A DNA stretch of 64,000 nucleotides from Flavobacterium sp. HSC-32F16 (GTDB taxonomy: Bacteria; Bacteroidota; Bacteroidia; Flavobacteriales; Flavobacteriaceae), in contig NZ_JALKAC010000003.1 in the NCBI RefSeq assembly GCF_024171645.1, forward strand, positions 1 to 64,000. The letters run 5' to 3'. Of the stretch, positions 7,856-15,837 are shown piece after piece. A model generated the notes under the pieces. It saw nothing but the letters and a program-made list of their open reading frames with translations, ran no database searches and was not told the DNA's origin. A program made the translations under genes and the position numbers. Numbering within the stretch: position 1 is the first letter of the stretch; every line of letters starts with the position of its first letter.

Positions 7856-8578
7856 ATGAAAAATAATATTACAATACTACTTTTAGTAAGCATAATAATG
7901 TTTACAAACTGCAATGCACAGACAAAGCCAATTGGAGAAGAGCCTTTAAATTTAGAAAACTTCAATTTTGACACCAAATTATTAGACTTATATCCTGAGA
8001 AAAATAAGAATAAACAATTTAAAAATTTTTATGACATAAAAGGAACGGTACATTCACAATTGGTTGAAAAAGATACCACTTACATAAATAATTATTCAGA
8101 AAATAAAAAAGCAATTGGCATAGAGTATCTTCAAAAAACTTCAACCTCAATTGACACGATGGCTGTATTTGAAAGTCAGCAGTTCCAGAAAATTAATGTG
8201 GGTACGACAATCGATGGTAAAATAAAAGTAATAAATACTGTCGCCGATGAGCTTTCTCAACAAGAATGCGATAAATTAATTAAGAAATTAACAAGCAAGT
8301 ATGGTAATCCGAAAAAATTGAAAAACAGTTGGAATGAAACTTTTACAATATATGAGTGGACGACTACAAACAGAATTATAAGATTTGTATCTGCTTTTAA
8401 TGATGAAAGCACAACTATGAAGATAGTGATTAACAAAGAAAATCAAACACTTTCATTGGGAGAGAAAGAAACGTATTATGTTGGTTATTTGTTCATTATA
8501 AATCCTTTATTAAAAGCCGAAGTTTTGGGCAAAATGAAAACAGGAGATTTTGTTTTTCTTGACGAAAAAATGGAATAA
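7856..8578 (+). CDS. exported protein of unknown function
   Basis: 240 residues with an N-terminal signal sequence (MKNNITILLLVSIIMFTNCNA). The cysteine at position 19 could be a lipobox, but asparagine at -1 is unusual, so ordinary cleavage after NAQ is also possible. The mature protein contains VINTVADELSQQECDKLIKK and LTSKYGNPKKLKNSWNETF followed by YEWTTTNRIIRFVS, a layout I associate with uncharacterised Bacteroidota proteins. No enzyme motif seen. It stands alone between the RAYT element and the terminator at 8649. Confidence 0.75.
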   Translation: MKNNITILLLVSIIMFTNCNAQTKPIGEEPLNLENFNFDTKLLDLYPEKNKNKQFKNFYDIKGTVHSQLVEKDTTYINNYSENKKAIGIEYLQKTSTSIDTMAVFESQQFQKINVGTTIDGKIKVINTVADELSQQECDKLIKKLTSKYGNPKKLKNSWNETFTIYEWTTTNRIIRFVSAFNDESTTMKIVINKENQTLSLGEKETYYVGYLFIINPLLKAEVLGKMKTGDFVFLDEKME

Positions 8579-8648
8579 AAAAACGATAGCGCGGATTTGC
8601 AAAATGTGCTCGTAACATTGAGAAATAATATACAAATCATAAAAAAAG

Positions 8649-8677
8649 AAAAGCTGCAAAAATTATGCAGCTTTTTT
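8649..8677. terminator. shared terminator between convergent genes
   Basis: Arms AAAAGCTGCA (8649-8658) and TGCAGCTTTT (8666-8675) with a T run on the plus strand and an A run on the other side. It serves 7856-8578 and probably also the gene at 8691-9476. Confidence 0.8.
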
Positions 8678-8690
8678 ACTTTTTCTAAAA

Positions 8691-9476
8691 TCACGCCACA
8701 ACACACTCCACATTATTTTCTTCAGCAATCTGCATATCGATTATTTTTTGAGCGATCGATCCTCTTTCGAATAAGCGGATGAATTTGAAAACAGCGCTCA
8801 CAAAATATCCGGGGTTCGAAACTAATCGGGCGATTTCTGTTATTCTTTGGTCTCTTAGCTGAGTGCAGGCTTCTCTTTCGTTTTCTGGAACGGCTACAAA
8901 TTCGTTGGCAAATTTCCAGGCTCCGTTTCTTGCCGTTTCCATACTGAAATCAATAAAAAAAGTATCTATTTTACCTGTAACTTTTAATATCCACGTAAGT
9001 GTCGGCCAGATTTTGATCAGGCATTTTTCGACACCTCCAACCAAACCGCTGAGAATGAAGTTTATTTTATCAAAATCGGCTTTTAAATCTTCGATATCTT
9101 CTACAGTGCTGATTTGTGCCGAGGCAATTCCTAAATCAAGATTAATATGGGCGTTCATCCCGAGAAGTAAATGCTGCAATACTATCGGCCAGAATTTATC
9201 GGCTTGTTCAAAGGCAAATCCCCAGCATTCAGATGGTTTTTCTTTGGCTTGATATTCATAATACGCTTTTAAATAACGGTTTGCAAAAATAACATCCAAT
9301 TTTTCCATTCGTTCGCCATTTTGAAAAGAACCAGCCTGAATCCCTTCTTTTACTTTTATAGTTACTTCGCGATACAAAATGGCAAATAAACCTAAATTGC
9401 TTTGGTCTATTTTTGATTTTTCTATTATTTCATTCAATAATAAAATTACTTCGTCTATAGTATCAGCTTGTTTCAT
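8691..9476 (-). CDS. DUF5995-like protein
   Basis: 261 residues, cytosolic by appearance. Key segments are FANRYLKAYYEYQAKEKPSE, WGFAFEQADKFWPIVLQHLL and GMNAHINLDLGIA (about 107-119). The helix-rich architecture with the conserved NAHINLDL matches what I remember of the uncharacterised DUF5995 family. H109 within the motif could bind a metal, but the function is unknown. The gene is monocistronic and convergent with the exported protein at 7856. Confidence 0.75.
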   Translation of the reverse strand: MKQADTIDEVILLLNEIIEKSKIDQSNLGLFAILYREVTIKVKEGIQAGSFQNGERMEKLDVIFANRYLKAYYEYQAKEKPSECWGFAFEQADKFWPIVLQHLLLGMNAHINLDLGIASAQISTVEDIEDLKADFDKINFILSGLVGGVEKCLIKIWPTLTWILKVTGKIDTFFIDFSMETARNGAWKFANEFVAVPENEREACTQLRDQRITEIARLVSNPGYFVSAVFKFIRLFERGSIAQKIIDMQIAEENNVECVVA

Positions 9477-9594
9477 AGTTATTTATAATTGGTTAAAGTT
9501 TGTTTTTGGTAAAACGAATTTAATTATTTTAATCTTTCAATGAACGTCTTTTTGAAGTAATTATCTTATTTTTTCTTCTTCTTTTATATAAAAA

Positions 9595-9626
9595 AACATC
9601 CCAGAAGAAAACTCTCCTGGGATGTT
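9595..9626 (-). terminator. terminator of the GreA/GreB-like gene
   Basis: Arms AACATCCCAG and CTGGGATGTT, followed on the minus strand by a run of T. It lies 31 bases past the stop at 9657. Confidence 0.85.
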
Positions 9627-9656
9627 ACTATACTTAAAGCGAAAACAATAAAAATA

Positions 9657-10034
9657 TTAAGCCCCTGCTTCTACTTTTAAAATTTCTAATTTTAAATTTC
9701 CTTTTTTGGCTGGCCATTCTACAAGATCGCCTACTTTGTAGCCAACCATTGCAATACCTTCATCTGAAAGAACCGAAATTTTGTTTTTACTTACTTTTAC
9801 TTTTTCAGGACCAACCAAAAGAATTGTTTTTTCTTCGTTATTAATGTGGTCTTTATAAGTTATTTTTCGGTTTATTGAAACAATATCTTCCGGAAGATTT
9901 TTTCTCAATACCTGAGACGCGTGTTTTAATTCGCTTAATAAAAGTTCTTCTTCTTGTGGAGTTACTTTTTTTCTTCTTACGTGGTCTTTAATTAAATCGT
10001 ATGTTCCTGTTGTTAAAATGATATTTTGTGACAT
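9657..10034 (-). CDS. GreA/GreB-family elongation factor
   Basis: 125 residues from the ATG at 10034; an in-frame ATG at 10061 would add nine residues. A short helical N-terminus (KDHVRRKKVTPQEEELLLSE to ASQVLRKNLP) is followed by the FKBP-like GreA/GreB C-terminal domain, with INRKITYKDHINNEEKTILL and VGPEKVKVSKNKISVLSDEG, then YKVGDLVEWPAKKGNLKLEI. The N-terminus is much shorter than the coiled coil of true GreA, which carries the acidic tip that rescues backtracked RNA polymerase. It may therefore bind polymerase in the manner of Rnk or have a modified role. Monocistronic with a strong terminator. Confidence 0.85.
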   Translation of the reverse strand: MSQNIILTTGTYDLIKDHVRRKKVTPQEEELLLSELKHASQVLRKNLPEDIVSINRKITYKDHINNEEKTILLVGPEKVKVSKNKISVLSDEGIAMVGYKVGDLVEWPAKKGNLKLEILKVEAGA

Positions 10035-10165
10035 GACTTTCTTGTTTGTTTCATTTTGCATAGGGTATAACATACAACTCTTCACTGAAAAGCCTATAGC
10101 TTTCAGTGATATTATATCCTAAAAAATTGAAGTATTAAATAAATAAACTATAAATAGCGAAGGTT

Positions 10166-10188
10166 CCCTGTCCAGAGTCGCGACAGGG
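10166..10188. repeat. small GC-rich hairpin
   Basis: CCCTGTC (10166-10172) pairs with GACAGGG (10182-10188). The loop includes half of the palindrome GTCGCGAC. It stands out as GC-rich in an AT-rich gap of about 770 bases. Role unknown. Confidence 0.4.
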
Positions 10189-10381
10189 CACAATGAATAA
10201 ACTCTTTTGAGTTTTTTAAGAAAGTATCATCATGTAAATATAATAATGTGTACATCAAGCACATCAAACAGCTGTTTATTAAATAAAAATTTGCAGTTAC
10301 CATTATTATTACAATTCTAATCTTGGCAAGATACATACATTTTCTTACAGAAAAAAAGATATTATCGCTTATTACTTTTAT

Positions 10382-10582
10382 TTACAGGGATTTTAAATGA
10401 AATTGATGCAAATCATCCAATAATTCCATTTCTTGATCTGGCAGAAGTTGTAAAGCAATTTCCAGAAGCGTCATTACATTGACATCATCTTTTAAAACCG
10501 ACATGCTTCGGGCATCTATCGATTGTATACAACCGATATTTAAAACCTCTATTACAAGCCATAAAACCGTACAAGAAATATC
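10382..10582 (-). pseudogene. N-terminally truncated relative of the 109-residue protein at 5360
   Basis: Read on the minus strand, this gives 66 codons ending at a stop at 10382-10384. It includes SIDARSMSVLKDDVNVMTLL followed by EIALQLLPDQEMELLDDLHQ. The counterpart in the gene at 5360-5689 reads NKEARSLAVFHKETDINVLT, then LLEIALQLLPEEEMELFDDL. Homology stops upstream at an in-frame TAA beside 10583, and no start codon or N-terminal half remains. It is a decayed duplicate. It sits in an otherwise empty gap between the GreA/GreB-like gene and the SRPBCC gene. Confidence 0.8.
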
Positions 10583-10763
10583 TTATATTTGTTTTAATTA
10601 AATCTTTCAAAACGAAATCCAAATATTTAATTCTTATCAAATCGAGAATGGCAAAAAATACTAGAATTCAAAAAAAATAAAGTTATATATACTTTGCGGA
10701 ATTCTTGCGGAGATCTCTCCTTCGTCGAAATGAAAAAAATGAAATAACTCTGTGTGAAATAAA

Positions 10764-10798
10764 AAAACTTTGAGCCTTAGAGCCTTTGTGGCAAAAAA
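10764..10798. repeat. low-complexity intergenic repeat (GAGCCTTAGAGCC type)
   Basis: CTTTGAGCCTTAGAGCCTTT followed by GTGGCAAA precedes the SRPBCC gene. It belongs to the same loose word family as 1-95, 203-232, 13934-13972 and 19060-19105. No gene is visible between 10583 and 10807. Confidence 0.5.
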
Positions 10799-10807
10799 AT
10801 TTAAAAC

Positions 10808-11302
10808 ATGGAAAACTTCGACTGGACTTCCTTCACAAAAAAAATAGCTATTAAAGCTAAACTAAGTGACATTTATAATGCCTGGACAATTGCATCTGAA
10901 TTAGAAAAATGGTTTCTCGAAAAAGTATCTTTTTTTGATGTAAATCAGGAAACAATCGGCAAAGACCAAAACGTTCTGGAAGGCAATACTTATGAATGGT
11001 TTTGGTATTTATATGATGATGCCATGTTGGGTAAAATTACTTCTGTCAACGGAAAAAATCAATTGCAATTTACTTTTGAAGGAACTTGTCTTGTCGATAT
11101 AAATTTGAGTAAAAAAGATGATTATACAATCGTTGAGCTTCGCCATCATAATATTCCAACAGATGATAATTCGAAAAAACACATCAGACTGGGCTGTTCA
11201 AACGGCTGGCATTTTTATCTAACCAATCTTAAATCGGTTTATGAAGGCGGCTTAGATTTACGCAACAAAGAGGACAGTTTAGACCCAATGATTAATAATT
11301 AA
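10808..11302 (+). CDS. SRPBCC (AHSA1/START-like) domain protein
   Basis: 164 residues. The N-terminus TKKIAIKAKLSDIYNAWTIA followed by SELEKWFLEK is the typical entry of SRPBCC ligand-binding folds. The middle has WFWYLYDDAMLGKITSVNGK, the end GWHFYLTNLKSVYEGGLDLR, as in AHSA1-type proteins. These form a hydrophobic cavity; the ligand cannot be predicted. Soluble, no signal peptide. It is first in a same-strand run with PhzF, a secreted protein, AraC and a VOC protein, with gaps of 17-60 bases, which suggests an operon. Confidence 0.85.
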   Translation: MENFDWTSFTKKIAIKAKLSDIYNAWTIASELEKWFLEKVSFFDVNQETIGKDQNVLEGNTYEWFWYLYDDAMLGKITSVNGKNQLQFTFEGTCLVDINLSKKDDYTIVELRHHNIPTDDNSKKHIRLGCSNGWHFYLTNLKSVYEGGLDLRNKEDSLDPMINN

Positions 11303-11362
11303 AATAAGTATTCTGCTATTTAAGAATACTTCGCATTTATATATTTAACGCATCAAATAAAA

Positions 11363-12160
11363 ATGAAGACTTATTTTGTTGACTCATTTACGAATGAAAA
11401 ATTTAAAGGAAATCCAGCGGCAGTTTGTCTTCCTGACATAGAATTAGATGCAGAAAATATGCAGAATATTGCTGCAGAAATTGGTTTTTCGGAAACGGCA
11501 TTTATAAAACAAATAAAAGACAATACATACAGTATTAGATTTTTTAGTCCGAAAACCGAAATTCCTTTATGCGGACACGCGACACTGGCTTCGTCTAAAA
11601 TTCTTTTCAGCACAACTTCATTTGAGAGCATCAAATTTATTAACTGCCATAATGTTGAATTGTTTATTGAAAAAGAAGCGCATAAAATAAAAATGCAATT
11701 TCCGGTTTACGATACAGAAGAAACCGAAGTGCCTCAAAAACTACTTGATGCACTGGGGATTTTTGAACCTCTGGAAAAAAGATACAGCCCAAACAATAAA
11801 ATAATTTTACTTGAAATTGAAAATGCCCGTAAACTGGCAGATTTAAAACCCAATTTTACAGCCTTAATAAATTCGCATACGGGAATAAACGGTGTTTTGG
11901 TAACCGCAGTTTCAGACAGCGAAAATTTTGATTTCCATTACCGCTATTTCTGGCCTTGGGCAGGAACTGACGAAGATCCTGTAACGGGCGGTATTCAAAC
12001 CTTTTTGACAAAATATTGGGCTGAAAAACTGAATAAAACCAAACTAAACGCTTATCAATCTTCTTTAAGAACCGGAACTATGAGTACAGAACTTGTACAA
12101 GATAAGGTTTATATTCTTGGAGAAGCTGTAATTGTTTTAGAAGGCAATTTTATTTTATAA
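11363..12160 (+). CDS. PhzF-family isomerase/epimerase-like protein
   Basis: 265 residues. Family marks: VDSFTNEKFKGNPAAVC (6-22), IGFSETAFI (40-48) with E44 in the place of the catalytic glutamate, IPLCGHATLAS, and DEDPVTGG near the C-terminus. PhzF proteins have two similar alpha/beta barrels and catalyse proton shifts on small acids. Outside phenazine producers the substrate is generally unknown, and there are no other phenazine genes here. It starts 60 bases after the SRPBCC gene and ends 17 bases before the next start. Confidence 0.92.
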   Translation: MKTYFVDSFTNEKFKGNPAAVCLPDIELDAENMQNIAAEIGFSETAFIKQIKDNTYSIRFFSPKTEIPLCGHATLASSKILFSTTSFESIKFINCHNVELFIEKEAHKIKMQFPVYDTEETEVPQKLLDALGIFEPLEKRYSPNNKIILLEIENARKLADLKPNFTALINSHTGINGVLVTAVSDSENFDFHYRYFWPWAGTDEDPVTGGIQTFLTKYWAEKLNKTKLNAYQSSLRTGTMSTELVQDKVYILGEAVIVLEGNFIL

Positions 12161-12177
12161 ATCTAAAAACAAACCCA

Positions 12178-12606
12178 ATGAAACTATTAATAACCACACT
12201 TCTTTTAATTTCAAACTTTACATTATTTGCGCAATCAAATCAATTCGCAGGCGATTATACGCGTTCACTTTCTGAAGAAGGTAAACATATCATTGAATAT
12301 AAACTGACTTTAAACCCAAACGGAACATTTGAATTTCATTCGTATCAAAAAATGCAGGGCGGAACTCCGTCTGAAATCAATAAATACGGAAAAGGAAAAT
12401 GGAGCGCAAAAGAAAACCTGATTAGTTTTTCGGTAAATAAAAAAGAAGATTTAGACGAAAAATATACTTTAGATTTTAGTAATTCTACAGCTCGGTTTGT
12501 AACCAAAAATCCAAGAGACAAAAGTGATAAAGTGGTGAAAACGAAACTTCAGTTTTTAGAATCAGGAATTTTCTGGCTGAAAGGATTTGAGGTTTTTAAG
12601 ATATAA
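12178..12606 (+). CDS. small secreted beta-rich protein
   Basis: 142 residues with a signal peptide (MKLLITTLLLISNFTLFAQ). The mature part, beginning NQFAGDYTRSLSEEGKHIIE and continuing through FEFHSYQKMQGGTP and GKGKWSAKENLISFSV, reads like a small lipocalin-like or NlpE-like barrel, but I cannot assign a family. It is tightly spaced behind phzF and probably cotranscribed. A periplasmic location is expected. Confidence 0.75.
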   Translation: MKLLITTLLLISNFTLFAQSNQFAGDYTRSLSEEGKHIIEYKLTLNPNGTFEFHSYQKMQGGTPSEINKYGKGKWSAKENLISFSVNKKEDLDEKYTLDFSNSTARFVTKNPRDKSDKVVKTKLQFLESGIFWLKGFEVFKI

Positions 12607-12648
12607 ATTAGAAATTCAAGAGATCGGGATTTAATTCTATTAAAAAAA

Positions 12649-13389
12649 ATGAAATACAGAGAGATTAAACCAACTGGATTTTTAAAAAACTTTGTTCAGT
12701 GTTTTTGGTATTACGAAACTGACTGCGAAGTACAGCACACTATTTTACCCGATGGTTATTTTGACTTAATTGCAGAGTTTGAAAATGACACATTAATTAC
12801 CGTAAAACTCACAGGTGTCTGGACAAAACCAAAAGATATCAGCATCCCAAAAAACATAAAATTCTTTGCTGTACGATTTAAACTTTTAGCAATTGAATAT
12901 CTTTTTCAAAAAGAAATTAAAACTATTGTCGACACTACTATAAAACTGCCATTTACTTTTTGGAATCTTGACACTTATAAATCGTATCAATTTGATCTAT
13001 TTGTTACTGATACTTTAAACAGCTTAGAAACTTCTCTAAAACATTTAAATGAAATAGACAGCAGAAAACTAAACCTTTTTGAGATAGTTTATTTGCAAAA
13101 AACAAAGACGGTTTTTGAACTTTCGAGCCAGATTTTCTGGAGCAGCAGACAAATCAACCGATACTTTAGCACTCAGTTTGGTATATCTTTAAAAGAATTT
13201 TTAAAAATTGTTCGCTGCAATGCTTCTTATGAAGAAATTTCAAACGGAAATTTAAGTCCACAGTCTGATTTTTTTGATCAGGCACATTTTATAAAGGAAA
13301 TAAAGAAATATACGGGAGTTACACCAAAAGAATTAAGCAAAAATAAAAATGACCGATTTTTACAATTATCGAAGTTAGAAGAAAAATAG
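12649..13389 (+). CDS. AraC-family transcriptional regulator
   Basis: 246 residues. The N-terminal sensory half starts YREIKPTGFLKNFVQCFWYY, then ILPDGYFDLIAEF, a pattern common in AraC proteins with a DUF6597-like input domain. The C-terminal helix-turn-helix pair is at about 150-235: TVFELSSQIFWSSRQINRYF, then FGISLKEFLKIVRCNAS, then QAHFIKEIKKYTGVTPKEL. It lies inside the same-strand run 10808-13844 and probably regulates that set; the inducer is unknown. Confidence 0.88.
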   Translation: MKYREIKPTGFLKNFVQCFWYYETDCEVQHTILPDGYFDLIAEFENDTLITVKLTGVWTKPKDISIPKNIKFFAVRFKLLAIEYLFQKEIKTIVDTTIKLPFTFWNLDTYKSYQFDLFVTDTLNSLETSLKHLNEIDSRKLNLFEIVYLQKTKTVFELSSQIFWSSRQINRYFSTQFGISLKEFLKIVRCNASYEEISNGNLSPQSDFFDQAHFIKEIKKYTGVTPKELSKNKNDRFLQLSKLEEK

Positions 13390-13421
13390 ATTTGCGGTAT
13401 TAATTTTAAATTTTTATCCAA

Positions 13422-13844
13422 ATGAAAATAAGCAGACTTTCTCCCAACTTTGAAGTAAATGATATAAAAAAGACCGTTGCTTTTTATACAGAACACTTCG
13501 AATTTAAACTCATAATGGCTGTTCCTGAAACACAGGACGGTGTTGAGCAAACTTTAGACGAAAACAAAGAATATGTGTATGCCATGATGCAAAAAGACAG
13601 CATAGAATTTATGTTTCAGCGTTCGGATACATTTAAAAATGATATTGTTTTTTCAAAAGATTTACCAATAGGAGCCACCGTTTCATTTTATATGGATATT
13701 GAAGGCATAAAAGATTTTTATTTAACGCTTAAAAAACAGAACCTTGAAATAACCGAAATCAAAACAACTTGGTACGGAATGCAGGAATTCTATATAAAAG
13801 ATCTTAATGGCTATATTTTAGGTTTTTCCGAAAAAAATGAATAA
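13422..13844 (+). CDS. VOC (glyoxalase-like) superfamily protein
   Basis: 140 residues with paired beta-alpha-beta modules: LSPNFEVNDIKKTVAFYTEH followed by FEFKL, and later ATVSFYMDIEGIKDFYLTLK with the closing YIKDLNGYILGFSE. The layout fits glyoxalase/bleomycin-resistance proteins. Metal ligands are not clear, so it may be a binding protein rather than an enzyme. It is last in the run behind AraC, followed by a hairpin at 13852. Confidence 0.85.
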   Translation: MKISRLSPNFEVNDIKKTVAFYTEHFEFKLIMAVPETQDGVEQTLDENKEYVYAMMQKDSIEFMFQRSDTFKNDIVFSKDLPIGATVSFYMDIEGIKDFYLTLKKQNLEITEIKTTWYGMQEFYIKDLNGYILGFSEKNE

Positions 13845-13851
13845 ATAAAAC

Positions 13852-13875
13852 AGCACAGATCCAAAGGTCTGTGCT
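13852..13875 (+). terminator. hairpin after the VOC gene
   Basis: AGCACAGA (13852-13859) pairs with TCTGTGCT (13868-13875). The following tract is only weakly T-rich, so termination may be inefficient. Confidence 0.6.
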
Positions 13876-13933
13876 ATTAAAATTATACAATTAAAACCTC
13901 AAAGACTTCATAATAACCAACACAATAGCTTAA

Positions 13934-13972
13934 AAAACTTAGAATCTCAGCATCTCAGAACCTTAGCTCCTT
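13934..13972. repeat. low-complexity CTCAG/CTTAG intergenic repeat
   Basis: AACTTAGAATCTCAGCATCT followed by CAGAACCTTAGCTCC is a run of near-repeats of the CTCAG theme. It lies between the VOC gene and the CxxCH lipoprotein; the rest of that gap shows nothing clear. Confidence 0.55.
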
Positions 13973-14112
13973 CTTTTTATTAATACACCTTTTTATTGGT
14001 TTTATACCCAAATATGGCGGACTTATGACATTTTTTCAAAAGTCACTTTCTTAATTATTTACTTTCATATCATCAAAAAGAAATAATTACAAATTAACTA
14101 AAGCCCCATGTT

Positions 14113-15570
14113 ATGAAAACTACAAAAATGGTATTACTTTTTATCATTCTAATCTCATTCTGTGCTTGCAAAAAGGACTCAAAGGGAGAAAAAGATAATT
14201 ATTCAACCGTAAAAAAAAGTACTGCATCTTCTGAATGTTTAGCTCCTGCTAATTGGTTTACGATCGTAAACAACACGCGCCAGACGCCTCCGCCAAATGA
14301 AGGACCAACAAGCGTTTTTGCCAATAATCAAACAGTAACCAATTGTGACTTTCATCAATGGTCATGGCAAAAATTTCTTTGGCTGACAAATGAAGTCAAT
14401 GGAAAACCATTCTTTATGACTAATCTGATTCAGGTGAATGCGGCAGGTCAGAAATTAGATCCTACTAACGGAATTGTTTTGACAGATACTGCTCAGGCAA
14501 GTTCTAAAAGTGATATTTTAAGAACTCCTAATTTTCCATCGGGTGTTCCTAAACAAACTACAGTCTATTATTCTATATTTATGGACCAACTTCTTTACGA
14601 CACTATGATAAAATATGGCCCAATTGCCAAAAGTGATCCTTCTAAAGTAAAAGACATCACTTTTCCTGTAGGTGCATTAGAACTAAAAACCTCATGGATA
14701 GATGCGAGTGTTCTTAAAGATACTTCTTCTTATTTTGTTACTCAGGGAGTAATAAACGGAGTAAAAACAAAAGTAGCACTTTTAGGAATGCATGTCGTGG
14801 GAATTGTAGAAAATCATCCTGAATTTGTGTGGGCTACTTTTGAACATGAAAATCTTGCGCCTGCTTACGATTGGACTAAAGCTACCCCAACAGCCGATGC
14901 TCCTGTAACGAGCACAGTTGATTATCCGTTCTTTAATAAAAACAGCACGGCAACGGTTCAAAATATAACTTCAAAAAATGGAATTTATACAGATGTCTTT
15001 TCTGTTTACAAATATGGTGTTCCTGTAGAAAAAGCAATGAAAGGTTCTTTTAATGTGCAGCTTTATATGGAAACAAGCCAAAATGGTTCTGAAAACTTCA
15101 ATAATATTCGTACTATTAACCAAAGCGTTAAAACACAGCTGAAAGGTATATGGAACAATTATTTTTACAACGGTTCGCTATGGATTAATACCGAAGGATA
15201 CAAAGATACTCCGGCACAAGCAGCTTTATTAGACTCGTTGAGTTATAATCTTTCAAATTCTTCACCCGGAGATTTAACCAGAGGTTCTACAGCTGCTTAC
15301 AATATTACTATGGAAACCTATGTTCAGGTAGGATTTGGAAAACCATCCTCTATACATGCCAATACAGTAGACAATCTTGTTAATTGCTTCTCCTGCCACA
15401 ATACATCTAATAATTCGGCCGAATCGCCTCTTTTTATCAGCCATGTTTTTACAGGATATGTACAAAATCTGCAGGGTTTAAACAGAGCACAAATCAAAGA
15501 CGAACATGTTAAAGAAATTGTTAAGCAATTCAATCAGCGTCTAAGGTTAAAACAATTAAAATCAAAATAA
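14113..15570 (+). CDS. large lipoprotein with one CxxCH haem motif
   Basis: 485 residues. The signal peptide MKTTKMVLLFIILISFCACK contains a lipobox-like cysteine, so it is a probable lipoprotein. A single c-type haem motif CFSCH (C425, C428, H429) lies near the C-terminus and could bind covalent haem. The central part contains CDFHQWSWQKFLWLTNEVNG, HVVGIVENHPEFVWATFEHE and WNNYFYNGSLWINTEGYKD, unlike ordinary small cytochromes c. I know similar uncharacterised Bacteroidota proteins but no function. It stands alone between repeats and a terminator. A periplasmic electron-transfer or redox role is inference from the haem motif only. Confidence 0.8.
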   Translation: MKTTKMVLLFIILISFCACKKDSKGEKDNYSTVKKSTASSECLAPANWFTIVNNTRQTPPPNEGPTSVFANNQTVTNCDFHQWSWQKFLWLTNEVNGKPFFMTNLIQVNAAGQKLDPTNGIVLTDTAQASSKSDILRTPNFPSGVPKQTTVYYSIFMDQLLYDTMIKYGPIAKSDPSKVKDITFPVGALELKTSWIDASVLKDTSSYFVTQGVINGVKTKVALLGMHVVGIVENHPEFVWATFEHENLAPAYDWTKATPTADAPVTSTVDYPFFNKNSTATVQNITSKNGIYTDVFSVYKYGVPVEKAMKGSFNVQLYMETSQNGSENFNNIRTINQSVKTQLKGIWNNYFYNGSLWINTEGYKDTPAQAALLDSLSYNLSNSSPGDLTRGSTAAYNITMETYVQVGFGKPSSIHANTVDNLVNCFSCHNTSNNSAESPLFISHVFTGYVQNLQGLNRAQIKDEHVKEIVKQFNQRLRLKQLKSK

Positions 15571-15598
15571 CAACCGTTTTACTTTAATATATAAACAC

Positions 15599-15628
15599 AA
15601 AAACCACAAGCTCTTGTTTGTGGTTTTT
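15599..15628 (+). terminator. terminator of the CxxCH lipoprotein gene
   Basis: Arms AAAAACCACAA (15599-15609) and TTGTGGTTTTT (15618-15628), 28 bases after the stop. Confidence 0.8.
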
Positions 15629-15735
15629 ATGTTTTATTGATGAACATAAGATTAAAACAATATTTTTTTTCACACAGATCAAAGCCGATTTTTAGACTGC
15701 TTTATGTAAATTCTGTTCAAATCTCTTTTACTTTT

Positions 15736-15765
15736 TTGTAAACCAAAAAGAGATTAATGACTTTG
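15736..15765 (+). promoter_or_regulatory. probable topB promoter
   Basis: TTG at 15736-15738, 19 bases, then TGACTTTG at 15758-15765. This is one mismatch from TAnnTTTG and has the same 19-base spacing as the clearer promoters in this window. It lies 72 bases before the topB start. Confidence 0.5.
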
Positions 15766-15837
15766 CAACTTTGGTGCTTTAAATTTCAATACCACTTTTT
15801 AAATTGCTAATTTCGCTTTCGAATAAGAAAGAGAAAA

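Noticed and set aside
10148..10336. Minus-strand frame of 62 codons beside the GC-rich hairpin
   Set aside because: No recognisable feature, includes the hairpin as coding sequence, and overlaps a gap full of repeats.
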